Origin: Ligustrum vulgare
Taxonomy: Eukaryota > Streptophyta > Magnoliopsida > Lamiales > Oleaceae
NCBI GenBank assembly: GCA_963555705.1
Contig: OY743187.1
Coordinates: 9,438,133-9,502,132, forward strand
Direction: 5' to 3'
DNA: 64,000 bases
Part shown: positions 1-10,546 of the stretch, piece by piece
How positions within the stretch are numbered: the stretch's first letter is position 1
Layout: every line of letters starts with the position of its first letter
The notes under the pieces: generated by a model
Database searches by the model: none
Seen by the model: only the letters and a program-made list of their open reading frames with translations
What the model was told of the DNA's origin: nothing
Program-made: the position numbers and the translations under genes

Positions 1-1223
1 TGTTTCATTAAAGCAGATTCCATCTTATCAAGTAGCTTCAACTTGTCCATCAATTTTGTTGGCATGTGGGGGCAATTTCTGACTATACATGACTCTTGTA
101 GAGTTGTAAAGCTTCCATTGATCTGGCGTCTATCAAACTTGTCAATGTATTCTTTTAGGATAGTTAATTTTTCCTTGCCTCCATTAGTGACAAGAGTCCA
201 TTGTTCATATTGATATAAGCATTTGAATTTTTTCTCATACAAATTTTTTGCAATGTTATAGAGGACTTTTATCCCTAACACTCTGCGGAACTTGAACCAT
301 GACCTTGTAATATTTGGTACAGACTTGATATTTTTTTCAACTTCAATTTGAAAATTTCGAGCAACATATCCAATCGTGATAATATGCTCAGTAGGATAAT
401 ACATCCTTCCATCAATTTCAAGACTGATTGAATAAAATTTTAAATATATAAGTCTTCCTTGTGAGAATTTTGAAATTTCTCCTTTTAATAAATCATCAAA
501 ATTTTCAATCTCTTTTAAGTCTTTCCTTGGGTAGATAAGATTCAAAAATCCATAATCTGCTACCATTTTTGTCATAACGGGATCTCATCCTTGAGTAATG
601 ATCAATCGTGGGTATACATGATCTCCAGATAAAATGTAATAACAATCACATTCTTGGAGTTCATAATATAACTTTGACAGTAGATTTATATTTGTTTTCT
701 TTTGGTAAAAAAGGGGAATCGTCTTCCTCTTCAGCTCGAATTTTAATTACCCTTGTATGTTCGTCTTTGGCATTGATTGTTACTTTTTGAGAACTTGTTT
801 CATTTATGACCACCTTCTTTGGGCTTGGACTTGGTTCTATCTCTTTTTATTTTTGGTCCACACCGCTTCCAGAGGATGTACCTATTTGAATTGTACCTGT
901 TGGTATATTTGGTAAAACTTGTTTGGTATTTAAAGACTCGAATAGTGATTCAATTTCACTAATGTCGTCGCTCAATTGTTTGGTATATTTGGTAAAACTT
1001 GTTTGGTATTTAAAGACTCGAATAGTGATTCAATTTCACTAATGTCGTCGCTCAATTGTTTGGTATATTTGGTATGAGAGACAGAAAGTTCCATCGACAA
1101 TTTAACATTTTGTTGGAGGTATTCTGCCATCTGTTCAATTCCATCTTTTATATCCTCAGCTTCCTCTATGAGGAAGTTCATTCGCACTTTGACGTCCATC
1201 AATGATTCTTTAATATCATCCAT
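1..1223 (-). pseudogene. Viral ORF downstream of pol, probable transactivator-like protein
   Basis: An ATG at 1223-1221 overlaps the pol stop in the arrangement ATGGATGA. The first 80 or so codons form a predicted coiled coil (MDDIKESLMD onward). After an 80-bp duplication that shifts the frame, a further open stretch of about 190 codons runs from about 570 to the window edge, rich in Lys/Tyr/Ile. In caulimoviruses, cavemoviruses and related genera the ORF after pol encodes the inclusion-body/translational transactivator. Position and overlap suggest that role, but I see no diagnostic motif. An ORF of unknown function is the alternative. Confidence 0.45.
901..1060. repeat. Perfect 80-bp tandem duplication
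   Basis: The 80 bases at 901-980 are repeated exactly at 981-1060, followed by 14 more bases of a third unit (1061-1074). As 80 is not a multiple of three, the duplication shifts the reading frame of the viral ORF it lies in. The absence of any difference between the units suggests a recent event, in contrast to the decayed surroundings. Confidence 0.95.
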
Positions 1224-2650
1224 ATGCAAATTCTATATTCCTACTTAGAAAATCTGAAAGATAATCATTGACATCTTTAATATGAATTATATCAAAATTA
1301 TAAAATGCCAAATAAGCTTGCCATCTATGGAGCCTCCTATATTGAGATTCTGGTGGTAATTTATTTTTAACTAAGCCTGCAACTTGAGAATTATCAGTTT
1401 CAACAATTAATTTTTTGGACAATAAAAATAATGAAATTTTTTTTATCCCTCTGATAATTGCCAACAATACTTTTTCATGGGTAGTATAATTTATTTCTGC
1501 TAGGTTAAACGTTCCACTGGAATATCTGCAAATTTCATTAAGATCTGTTTTTAATATTGCTGCCCAATATTTATCTGAGGCATCAGTTTTAACTATTAGA
1601 TTATCCTTTTCATCTGATAATCTTAATTTTGGTAAATTTTTACATTCTTCCTTTAGTGATTTGAAAAATTATGTGTATTCATTACTCTATTCTTTGGTAT
1701 TTGTTTTTCTAAGTAAAATATGAATTTTATATCTCTTTTTTGAGAGATTTTCAATAAATCTCTCTACATAATTTAAACATCCTAAAATTTTTCGTATTTG
1801 TTCTTTAGATTCTAATTTATCTGAAAAACTTTCTATTTTTTTAGATATATGAGTTTGTAATTTTATTCCTCTTTTATCTATTGATAATCCAAAAAAATCA
1901 ATTTCTTATTTTTCTATTATAACTTTATTTTTTGAAAGAACAATTCCTTTTTTTTTTTTTGCATTCATTTATAAATTTTATCAAATGATTTCTATGTTCT
2001 TCTCTATTATTAGAACATATCAATATATCATCAACATAGACAATTAATAATTCATTAAATTTTCTAAATATGTTATCCATTCTTCTTTGATATATTTGTG
2101 GTACATTTTTTAAACCAAATGGCATAACCATCCATTCATACTTACCTTGGGATGTACTAAATGTTGTATATCGAATACTATCTTCTTCCATTTTTACTTG
2201 CCAAAATCCTGATTTGCAATCAAATTTAGAATAATATTGTTTTCATTTTACAATGTTTATTAGTACTTCTTTATTTGGTAAAAAGTATCCATCAATTTTG
2301 GTATATTTGTTTAATTCTTTATAATTTATCACAATTCTAGATTTTCCTATCTTTTGTTCGGAATGTTTTATTACCATAAAAGCTGGACTACTATGGAATC
2401 CATTACTAGGCCTGATTAATTTTTGGTTAAGCAATTCTTTTATTTGAGTTTTAAATTCTTATGTATCTTGTATGGTATACATCATTGGCCTAACTCTTAT
2501 AATAACATTTTCTGTTACTTCTATTTTAGCTTTTGGATGATGTGATTTCTAAAATAATAATAGATTCTCTCCATAAATTTTTTCTAATTGGTCAAAGATT
2601 TTTTCCATACTTGTTTGTATGTTCGTTTTGATGACATTTTTATTCATTAT
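1216..2650 (-). pseudogene. Pararetroviral reverse transcriptase and RNase H, broken
   Basis: RT pieces at 2434-2243 (SSPAFMVIKH then RIVINYKELN) and 2191-1925 (MPFGLKNVPQIYQRRMD, then the catalytic LIVYVDDILI) match the fingers and palm of caulimovirid RT, which copies pregenomic RNA into DNA. The C-terminal RNase H piece at 1467-1216 has ETDN and ends HIKDVNDYLSDFLSR, the usual end of this domain. The frame is interrupted between about 1920 and 1480 and around 2200-2240. The final stop (1218-1216) overlaps the start of the next ORF. Confidence 0.82.
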
Positions 2651-2699
2651 TCTTTTATTTTTTATTTCATTTTGTGTAATTTATTTTTTGTCTCATTTA

Positions 2700-3124
2700 T
2701 CACCACGTTGTGTTAGCTGAACTCTGTAAGGTCTAAATTCTCTTGATATTTTTAATAAATGTCCACAAGATGTTTGTAACATTATCATGTGATTATTTTG
2801 TTTATAATATTGAAATTGTGGTATAAAGTCATTTCCTAGTAATATATCATATTTTAATTTGTTATAATTATATATTTTATTTACAACTATTTGTTTACTC
2901 TCAGGTATTATATTAAATTTAAAATAACTGTTAATTATTTGAGTACTTTCTCCTATTACTACTGTAATTTTTATCTTTCCATTAGTATTTCATGATTTTA
3001 TTAAGAAACTTTTGAATATTGTTATATCACTTCCTGTGTCAATTAATCCACATGTTGTTATATTTGTTTCAACAATGATAACTTGTATATAAACAGCTAA
3101 TGGAAAACTTATTTGGTTATTCAT
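2700..3124 (-). pseudogene. Pararetroviral aspartic protease, start of pol ORF
   Basis: An ATG at 3124-3122 abuts the preceding TAA, giving the junction TAAATG. It opens a frame with CGLIDTGSDITIF (DTG at 3040-3032) and, about 60 codons on, YDILLGNDFIPQF, a standard caulimovirid retropepsin that would mature the coat and pol products. A TGA occurs about 10 codons after the active site, so the copy is dead. RT follows directly, as expected for a protease-RT-RNase H polyprotein. Confidence 0.78.
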
Positions 3125-3450
3125 TTATTTAGCTTTCTTACATAGTATAGTTTGATCATTATAAGTTATATATAATCCTTCACGTTTTATACTATAATCT
3201 TTCAATCTATTTAGGAAACTCATTCCTAACATTATATGAGGATTTACCATACTATTATCTATATGACATGATACTAGGAGATTTATTCCTCCTATTTTTA
3301 TTGGTACTTTAACTTCAAGTTCAGTAATATGTAATTGTTCATCAAAATTTATATATCTATACGGATCAGTTTTATGAGATATTAATTCTTTATTCCTGTT
3401 TGAAGCTATATGACATTCACTTACTCCTGTATCAATTAATATATTTGATC
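3125..3450 (-). pseudogene. First retropepsin-like domain at end of viral ORF 1
   Basis: The frame reads ILIDTGVSECHIAS at about 3440-3400 (DTG codons 3433-3425), then a beta-rich section and NPHIMLGMSFLNRL at about 3245-3205, and ends at a TAA (3127-3125). An active-site D-T-G followed about 70 residues later by an I-x-LG-x-x-F-L strand is the layout of a retroviral-type aspartic protease. Two stops lie just upstream of the DTG. The ORF ends immediately before the ATG of the next ORF, which has its own retropepsin. It may be an inactive structural paralogue or a true second protease. Confidence 0.68.
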
Positions 3451-3659
3451 ATTTTACATGTTATTTTCCATTGAAATTTTCACCTTCTATTTTCATATTT
3501 CCAGCATTTCTATAAAGTTTTATTTCCCTTGTATTACTAGTTTCTCTTAATTATTTTCTGTTGGGTAAACTTGTTGATCTTCTAATTAATATGTCATCTT
3601 CAAATGTTATGTTATTATTAGGGTATTCTTCTTCTCTTAATTCTATAATTTCAGGTTTA

Positions 3660-4260
3660 TTTTTTTATAGCAAGCTCATAGTTTCTTGAGACTAAACTTA
3701 TTTGTTTATCTGGTTCCACAGCTTTACCAATATCTTTGCATTCTTTATGAATTACAATATATGATTTTTCAGAATAAATGTTTCTATAATTAGAATTAGT
3801 AAATGTGTATAATGCTCTATATTCTATAGTCATAATTTTATCTCATAGTTCCATTATATTATCTTTATGTAATTTATTAAAGTTTCTGTCTTTCAATGAT
3901 ATACAATATTTTGGGTAACATGTAAATATTAGTTTCTTATATGCTAAATTTCCTTCTACTGTTCTAAAATGACTGTCTTTTATATTTATTATTCTGTCAT
4001 CATGTAGACTTACAGTCAAAGGTGAATCTACACATTCTCTAAACAAATATTTAAACATTATTTGGATACATACTAAATAAACATATTGGATCTTTTCACT
4101 TTGTTTTTTATTGATCTTTGTTAATAATTCTGTAACCTTATTTTTTATTAAAAGATTTAATTTATGTGTTTCTTGAGTAGTTCTAACATCTATTGCTTTT
4201 TCAATTTTATGATATTCATTTATTGCTACTCTTTCTTTTTTCCATATTCTGTCTAATATT
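3660..4260 (-). pseudogene. Pararetroviral 30K-type movement protein, broken
   Basis: Minus-strand translation gives a stretch containing a hydrophobic segment with Phe-Arg-Glu-Cys, an Asp-Asp-Arg-Ile-Ile-Asn motif, then GNLAYKKLIFTCYP and a following SLKD. This pattern (conserved Asp, then Gly-Asn-Leu-Ala-Tyr and a beta-strand ending in Tyr-Pro) is typical of the 30K-superfamily movement proteins of Caulimoviridae, which widen plasmodesmata for cell-to-cell spread. The frame stays recognisable for about 190 codons with one stop at 3842-3840, then hits a stop near 3668. It sits between the coat-protein region and the first retropepsin-like domain. A 30K assignment is fairly secure; function is certainly lost. 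Confidence 0.75.
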
Positions 4261-4496
4261 TCCCACTTTCAAATCTAAAAATAATTTTTGTATTTTTCTG
4301 AACTATTATTATCAAAAGCTACTTTTAATACATAACATTCTATTCCTTCATATTCTTGTATATCTATGTTATTATTTTTTTCTATTTCTTTATTCTGATT
4401 CTGATTTATTGCTTTCTGAATCTGTTTCACTTATATAGACTTCTTGATCATGGTATTCTTCAATGTTAGATATTTCACTTAGTTCACTTTCTATTT

Positions 4497-6925
4497 TTAG
4501 ATATTTTTTTGTAATATTTTAACTTTCTTTTTGTTATAATCAGGGCTTATATGCCCCATTTCTCCACAATTCCAACATTTGCATTGACTTTTGTCTTTCT
4601 TATAAGTTTTATTTTTCTGTTTTTTATTTGGATTATATCTTCTCTTATATTTTATATATATTTTTCTAAAGTTTTTAAATTTTTTAAACTTTCTATTTTT
4701 ATATTTTCTTTTAATATTTTTTCTTCTTTCAGGGTTACATCCCCATTGGGTAGGTTTTTCCATGTCTTCACAACATATTCTAGTCAATTTTCCTGATTTC
4801 TTTAATAATTGTATTTGTTGACATATATATGCTAATTTTTCAAATAGAAATTTTATCATTGATCCTAATCTTCTAGGTATTCTAGGGTTATCTCTATTAA
4901 ATTTTTCAAATTATATTTTAAAGTATATTCCGTATGAACCTGGTAATTTATTGTAATACATATCTCTATATACTTCTTGATTTTCATTACTATAGAATTG
5001 GACATAATAGTATTATTTAAATTCACAAGTGTATTATTTGATTTTACACATATCACACATATTGTTAAATTTATTAATCTCATTCTTGCATTATCTTTTT
5101 CTCTAATTGATTCTGTTTCAACATTGCTTATCCAATTTTCCCCTAAAATTCATTCGTAATATAATCTACTAACTTTTCTATACGTTTTCCTTCTGACTTT
5201 ATTAGTTCTGTTTGTACATTTCTTTTTATTAATACTTTCGTATCACTACTTATTCCTTCTCACCAATTCCTAACATGTCCTTCAAAAGATGCTATTAAAA
5301 AGTCTATCATTATTTCAGTATTTTCCCATATTATCTTTATTGTACAAAAAGAATAATATCATTGAATCTGCCCAAGTTAATAATGTTTTTTTAGTATCTA
5401 TTTTACAATCCAAATCTAGTTTTGTTCCTCCATGATTAATAAGTTTATCATAATTATTATTTGATTCAAATCTATCTTTATATTTATTCCCTTTAAGTTG
5501 TTGTCTGTCTCTGATTCTATCATAATATTGTCGGTGTGGTTTACTATATAAGGTGCATCACTTTCATCTGAATCTGGTAATTCTTGTTTGAAAGTTCCTA
5601 TTGGAGTCGGGCTAGGTGCTCCTCCAGTATGTATTAAAACTTGGTATTCATTAAAATTTTCTAGGCTTAATTGGTCAAAATTTTCTATAAGCAAATCTAA
5701 TTCTTTATTCATTTTTATCTTGTTCAGTTTTTTCTTCAACTTTTAGTTTTTCTAAAGTTTTTTATATGGACTTTTGTAATACTAATTATTCTTCTAGTAT
5801 TTTTGGTAATATGTTTTTTTTCTAAATTCATCATCCATACTTCCTGCTTCTATTGTAATTTTTCTTGCTCAAAGTGTTTCTTTCTTATTCTAAGTATTTC
5901 TTTTTATATGAGCTTTTTGTCTATTTTCTTATCTTTGTTTTTATTATTTTCTTTGAATTCTCTAATATCTAGTTTTAGTATATTTATATCATTTCTTACT
6001 TCTTTTAATTCATTTTTACTTCTTGAACATCACTTATTAATGATTTTATTAATATCTTCAGATCTTCAGTAAATTCACTTATTGATATTTTATATTCTTA
6101 GTTTAGTAGTTTGGGTTTTTTGTACCTTAAATAATCTGTCATACATATCATCTATTTTCATTTTTAATTTTTTGATTCTTTCATCTATTGATAGTACTCT
6201 TTCATTGCCATTTTTTCTTATTTAATTTATCTATTTTTATGTGATTATTTCAATTTTATCTTGATTAATTAATTCTCTTGATTTTATTTGGAATTCTTTC
6301 AGAATTTCTTCATCTATATTTTTAACTTCTCCTATCATATCTTTTAATTCTTTAAATTGTATTGTTAGTTTACTTTGAATATTTTGTAATTTTTCTTTGA
6401 TATTCATATCTTGTATATTTAACTATTGTAATTATTCAATAGCTAATTTATCTTGTATGTTTATATTTTTATATGTTTGCCATAAAAAGGCACTTATCCA
6501 GTTTAATTGCACGTTATGAAATTCATCAGATTCTCCCCATGAGTTTAACGGTTGGAACATAGTTGTATTAGCTTCTTTTATTTGGTATAATCCCACTGGT
6601 AGATTAATATTTTCTATATTTGTTTTTCAAATTTTATTTCCGGGAATTCTGTCATTAGAATCTTCCTTTAATATGTTTAATTTCTAATATAAGTTTTGAT
6701 TGATATTTTGCTTCTTTGTATTTCATTATTATATATTTACAAAATTCTTCTATTGATTTTAGCATTTCTTTTCTTCTTTGTGCTTTAAAATATTTTCTTA
6801 ATATTTCTTTTTCTTTAGTTTTTTCATATATTTCTATATTAATTTTTTCTTTGTTATTTAGAATCATTTGTATTCTAGGTAATTGTTTTAAGATTAAATT
6901 AAAATATTCTCTCATTTTTTTCTAA
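4497..6925 (-). pseudogene. Pararetroviral coat-protein region, broken
   Basis: This is the 5' part of the first viral ORF. The first piece (6915-6655) is Lys/Glu-rich and coiled-coil-like; the next recognisable piece (5739-5416) is acidic with a Pro/Gly linker. The last (4859-4497) is very basic (runs of K, R and Y) and ends in a zinc knuckle at about 4560-4600 reading CWNCGEMGH then ISPDY, where the final Cys of CX2CX4HX4C is Tyr. A basic tract followed by a CCHC knuckle is characteristic of caulimovirid coat proteins, where it binds pregenomic RNA. Frame changes and stops separate the pieces. The natural start is not identifiable and may have been lost with the gypsy insertion. Confidence 0.72.
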
Positions 6926-6932
6926 TGATTTT

Positions 6933-7601
6933 TGTTGAGACCAAGCCCAAAAAGGAGTGCAGTGATCCGCCAGCGAATGTCCAATAGAGGCCCAATGGAC
7001 CTCGGCCCATGGCTAAAGTTTAAGATGTCTTCTTGAGTCAATTGCCGAGGTGGGACAACAAGTGAACTTCTTTATCCTAACTAGTTTATGACTATCCGAG
7101 GTGTTTTATGTTTAGACAGAGGGCCTCCTTAATAACAGCTCGGATGAGTGATGGGACAACGGATAGAGTCAGAGATGTGACACCGCTTTTATAAAAAAAT
7201 GGCAGACGCTCATCCCCTACGAAACGTAGCAATGATTACTGTCAAAAAGTAAGATCAGCTTCTTCAAAAGCTGGGTAAATACACGTGTAAAGCATAACAC
7301 ATGTCACAATCTAAGATAATTACACATTCTATAAATAGAGCACACTTGCCTCCAAGGAAAGGGTTAGCAACCTGATACTCTTAACTAAATATTTCATTCT
7401 TACTCCCTTTTCTCTCTTTTACACACTTATACTTCCCGCACCCAACTTATATTTGCTTGAAATGAGCACTGAATTTGGCATCGGAGTGCAAATGGGAGCC
7501 ACCTCCGCCCCCTTTGCAAACTGATCGTTGAGATCCACGTGTTCAAGAGGGAGGAGCTGAGACGTGTTGGTCCAAGGTCCAACCGAATTTTGTTGTCAAC
7601 A
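6933..7601 (+). repeat. 5' LTR of the Tat-type gypsy element
   Basis: It begins TGTTGAGACC and ends TTGTCAACA just before the primer-binding site, so the termini are inverted (TGTTGA/TCAACA). A TATA box, TATAAATAG, lies near 7331. The first ~450 bp match 24130-24580 with scattered substitutions. Confidence 0.92.
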
Positions 7602-7604
7602 TTT

Positions 7605-7622
7605 TGGCGCCGTCTGTGGGAA
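7605..7622 (+). other. Primer-binding site, tRNA-Asp-like
   Basis: TGGCGCCGTCTGTGGGAA lies three bases inside the 5' LTR. Its first nine bases are complementary to the 3' end of plant tRNA-Asp; the rest is imperfect. This type of site is common in Tat and Athila elements. Confidence 0.75.
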
Positions 7623-7871
7623 ACCATACTGCTAACCACGAAAACGCATGATGAAAAATCACACATAGAAAGGAAGTATTGAAAAAGGACGAGTAATCTC
7701 TTGCAAAAGAGCGGAGAATTGCAAGGACTTTGAAACATAAGTTTATTAACCTTGAAAAAGTCGTGAAACTTTGAAACATAAGTATAAAAACCCTGGAAAA
7801 GGATTATGACTTTAAGATAAAAGTTCACTCATCTTTGAAAGAAAAGATAAAACTAAGGAATTGTTCTGAAC

Positions 7872-8941
7872 ATGAATGAAAGTGGCGATGATATTAACCC
7901 TCGTAGGAGTAGAGACGACCAACATAGCGAGGAAGAGGCTCCTCAGAGGCCTCATGAGAAACCAAACGAGGGAATGGCCCAACCTAACCCTCCACGTCGG
8001 CGCTGAAATCGCCGCATGTTGCGAGACATGACTCGCATGGCAGCACAAATGCTAGAAATGCAGAAATAGCATATCGAACAAACTGCTGCGATGAATGCCT
8101 ACATGGCTCGAGAGTATGTTGTAAACGAGCCCATGATGACCCCGCAATACGCGCATCCACATTACTCACCATCTGATGTAGCTACTGCCTCATATTATTA
8201 TCAAGATCCACAGGCATACGCCGAGGTAGAGTCCGCTCCTTTCAACGAAGAGGACCCGGTGCATGAAGCAGCAAGAGCACAAGATCAACCCCCTATTAGC
8301 TGCAGGGAGGCTTCGCCTTCAAATTCTGGTAGCATTTTTAGCCGAATAGGGGGATTATTCCGGGGCAGACGAGAGGGCCGGACTGACCAAGGTCAACACC
8401 ATGCAGCTAAGCCTAGAAATAGGCCGGAGCGACACGTTGAAGAAGCCATGTCGCGAAGCCAAATGCATAGATACCGGCATAATACAGGGGCAGAAAAATT
8501 AGCCCCCACACATGAGCCTAAGAATAGGTAGGAAAGGAGAGTAGAAGTAGCTCGGATGAAATATCGCAATGATCTTCCGACCTTCGAAAGACCAAACTAT
8601 GGGCGAGTTTTGCCACCACAAAGACAGGAGTACGCTCCAACGCCCTACGACCAACACCATGACCCAATGTATTCCGGTCATGACGAGAACAGTGAATTAC
8701 CGTCATACGAGCTAGATGACGAAGAGGAAATAAGCCCCTTCACAGAGGGCATCCATAGGTGCCCAGTGCCTCATGACTTTAAAATGCCAGAAGTAGTAAA
8801 GTATTCTGGCCTAGGTGACCCTGATTATCACCTATTAAACTATCGCTCTAGCATGGAAATAGCCGGAGCCACTCCGACACTGAAATGCAAGGATTTTGCT
8901 TTAACCCTTGAGGGAAGTGCGATACGATGGTACAAAAAACT
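7872..8941 (+). pseudogene. gag of Tat-type gypsy, first half
   Basis: Translation from ATG 7872 gives a hydrophilic N-terminus, a Gly/Arg-rich stretch (FSRIGGLFRGRREGR, about 8335-8375) and then the conserved gag segment FKMPEVVKYSGLGDPDYHL (about 8780-8830) ending ...EGSAIRWYKKL. The last is the plant retrotransposon gag capsid core. It is broken by stops at about 8006, 8068 and 8529, each explainable by a C-to-T change (CGA to TGA, CAG to TAG, CAG to TAG). The frame then runs into the inserted element at 8942; capsid coding resumes at 14427. Confidence 0.82.
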
Positions 8942-9723
8942 TGATGAGAATCGAGAAAGTGAAACCTTGATGCGCAAGCCTGTGGGACCCATGACGAGAT
9001 CCGATGCCAAGGAGGTTCAAGATTCGAGGCTAAACAAGTAATTAAAGACAAGAAAAGCAACCCGAGAATCAAGTTGGAGCCAAAAGGAAGAAGAAATTGG
9101 ACTCAGCCAATTTCGGTCGACCGAAAAGTCATTCCGGTCGACCGAAAGTCTGCAGAGATTTTTGAAGGCAGCCTCAGTCGCATTCGGATGAGGCTTGGTC
9201 GACCGAAAGTCCCATTTCGGTCGACCATGTGATCGACCGGAAATGGTTCGGTCGACCGTGTCGGTCGACCAAAACACCCCGTTTCACAAAAACGGGGTTT
9301 TTGTTGCAATTTTCACAAAAACGGGGTTTTGTTGCAATTTTCGAAATTTACACATTTTGCCCATTTTGTACCTTTTATACACATTTTCTTGTCAATTTAA
9401 GAGAACTTGGTTGTTCATTTGAGCTTGGTCTTAAGAGAGACTCCTTGAGGTAAGGTTAACCTCCTTTGTTCTTGTATTATCTTTGGAATTTCTTCAACTA
9501 AATCTAGGGTATTATTATTCTTGTGTTTGTTGTTGATTTCCCCCACCTTGAAATTTGTTTGATTGATACCCATTGGGCTAGGGTTAGTTTAATCCTTGAA
9601 TTTTGGGTTATATTTAAACTTGGGTTAATGTGTTTATCCTTTATTTTATGACTTTAGCTTTCTTGGGTTTTGTATTAAATTGTTGTGGGAATTTTGGGTC
9701 AACACACGATGGGGTTCGCATCA
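8942..9723 (+). repeat. 5' LTR of nested gypsy element
   Basis: This 782-bp LTR carries seven copies of a GGTCGACC or near-identical palindrome between about 9115 and 9270, and a 25-bp doublet (ACAAAAACGGGGTTTTTGTT-type) at 9291-9345. The 51-bp length excess over the 3' LTR lies mainly inside the palindrome array. It ends CATCA two bases before the primer-binding site. Confidence 0.93.
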
Positions 9724-9725
9724 TT

Positions 9726-9741
9726 TGGTATCAGAGCTTGG
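9726..9741 (+). other. Primer-binding site, initiator tRNA-Met
   Basis: TGGTATCAGAGCTTGG is the standard plant retrotransposon site, complementary to the 3' end of initiator tRNA-Met. It lies two bases after the 5' LTR. Confidence 0.93.
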
Positions 9742-10546
9742 CTCTAATTTGGTAAACCTATCATTTACATTATTGTTGTTGTTATACCAAAAAAAAATTC
9801 GAAAAAAAAATTGAGAAAAATTGGGAAAATTTATATGCCCATGTTTATCTATTGAATCCATGTTTTGGGTATATTGATTGTTGAATTTGTTGGGGGTTTC
9901 CATTAGCCAAACACTTACAAAACCTACACTTTCCAATTGTGTACTCAAAGTGTTTGATCAATTGTCCCAAAGAAAAATACTCCCTTAGTGCTTTATTGTT
10001 CAATACCCATATATTGCTAATTACTTGGGGCTATCCAATTCCCATCATTGAGATTGTGTTATCAACATTTTATTCCATATATCACTTGCTCCATACATTG
10101 AAAAATTGTTGATCATTCATTCCTTGCCACATTTGAGTTATTGGGGGCATTCATATATTCACATTATACACATTCAAGGACATTCAAGATTGAGTACAAA
10201 GTGTTTGATAAATTGCCTCATTCAAAATTTACACTCTTTGTGCTTATTGTTCTACATCTATGCCTTGTCTATTATTTGTGGTTTGTCAATCCCATTGCTA
10301 AATTGTGTTCCTAACATCCTATCCCACATAAATATTGTTCATTTTGAGTTTAGCAAGCACATAAATTCTACTTGCTATTTGTATCTACTTGTTATAAATT
10401 TCTTCTTCCTTTGTTTGTGATTTCCTTGACTCAACAAGAATTATACTTTGTGGTTTAGTTGATTACCTTACTTGGAGAACTTGAGAAAGGAGATTTTGAG
10501 TAGAAAAATGCAAGAGTGGTGAGCTCAATAGAGGGTAAAAGCCAAA
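9742..10546 (+). other. Untranslated leader of the nested gypsy element
   Basis: About 800 bases between primer site and first ORF. They are AT-rich with imperfect internal repeats of an 'ACTCAAAGTGTTTGATCAATTG'-like phrase (about 9942 and 10195, the second diverged). I see no coding signal. Confidence 0.6.

Larger units (their letters stand above)
1..6932 (-). mobile_element. Endogenous caulimovirid (pararetrovirus) remnant
   Basis: Read on the minus strand, this stretch encodes in order a coiled-coil/basic coat-protein region with a CCHC-like knuckle, a 30K-type movement protein, a retropepsin-like domain, a second retropepsin, RT, RNase H and a further ORF. No integrase and no LTR is seen, which separates it from LTR retrotransposons. 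A coat-then-movement-protein order upstream of a separate pol ORF is known from the cavemovirus/solendovirus group of Caulimoviridae; placement there is inference. All ORFs carry stops or frameshifts. The upstream side is cut by the gypsy LTR at 6933, and the rest of the virus does not reappear after that element. The other side runs off the window. Confidence 0.85.

Noticed and set aside
608..790. Short plus-strand frame (60 codons) opposite the viral ORF
   Set aside because: It lies antisense to recognisable viral coding sequence and shows no protein feature.
7427..9309. Several minus-strand frames opposite the Tat LTR and gag
   Set aside because: They are antisense shadows of gag or of the GC-rich LTR of the nested element, with no domain or conserved motif.
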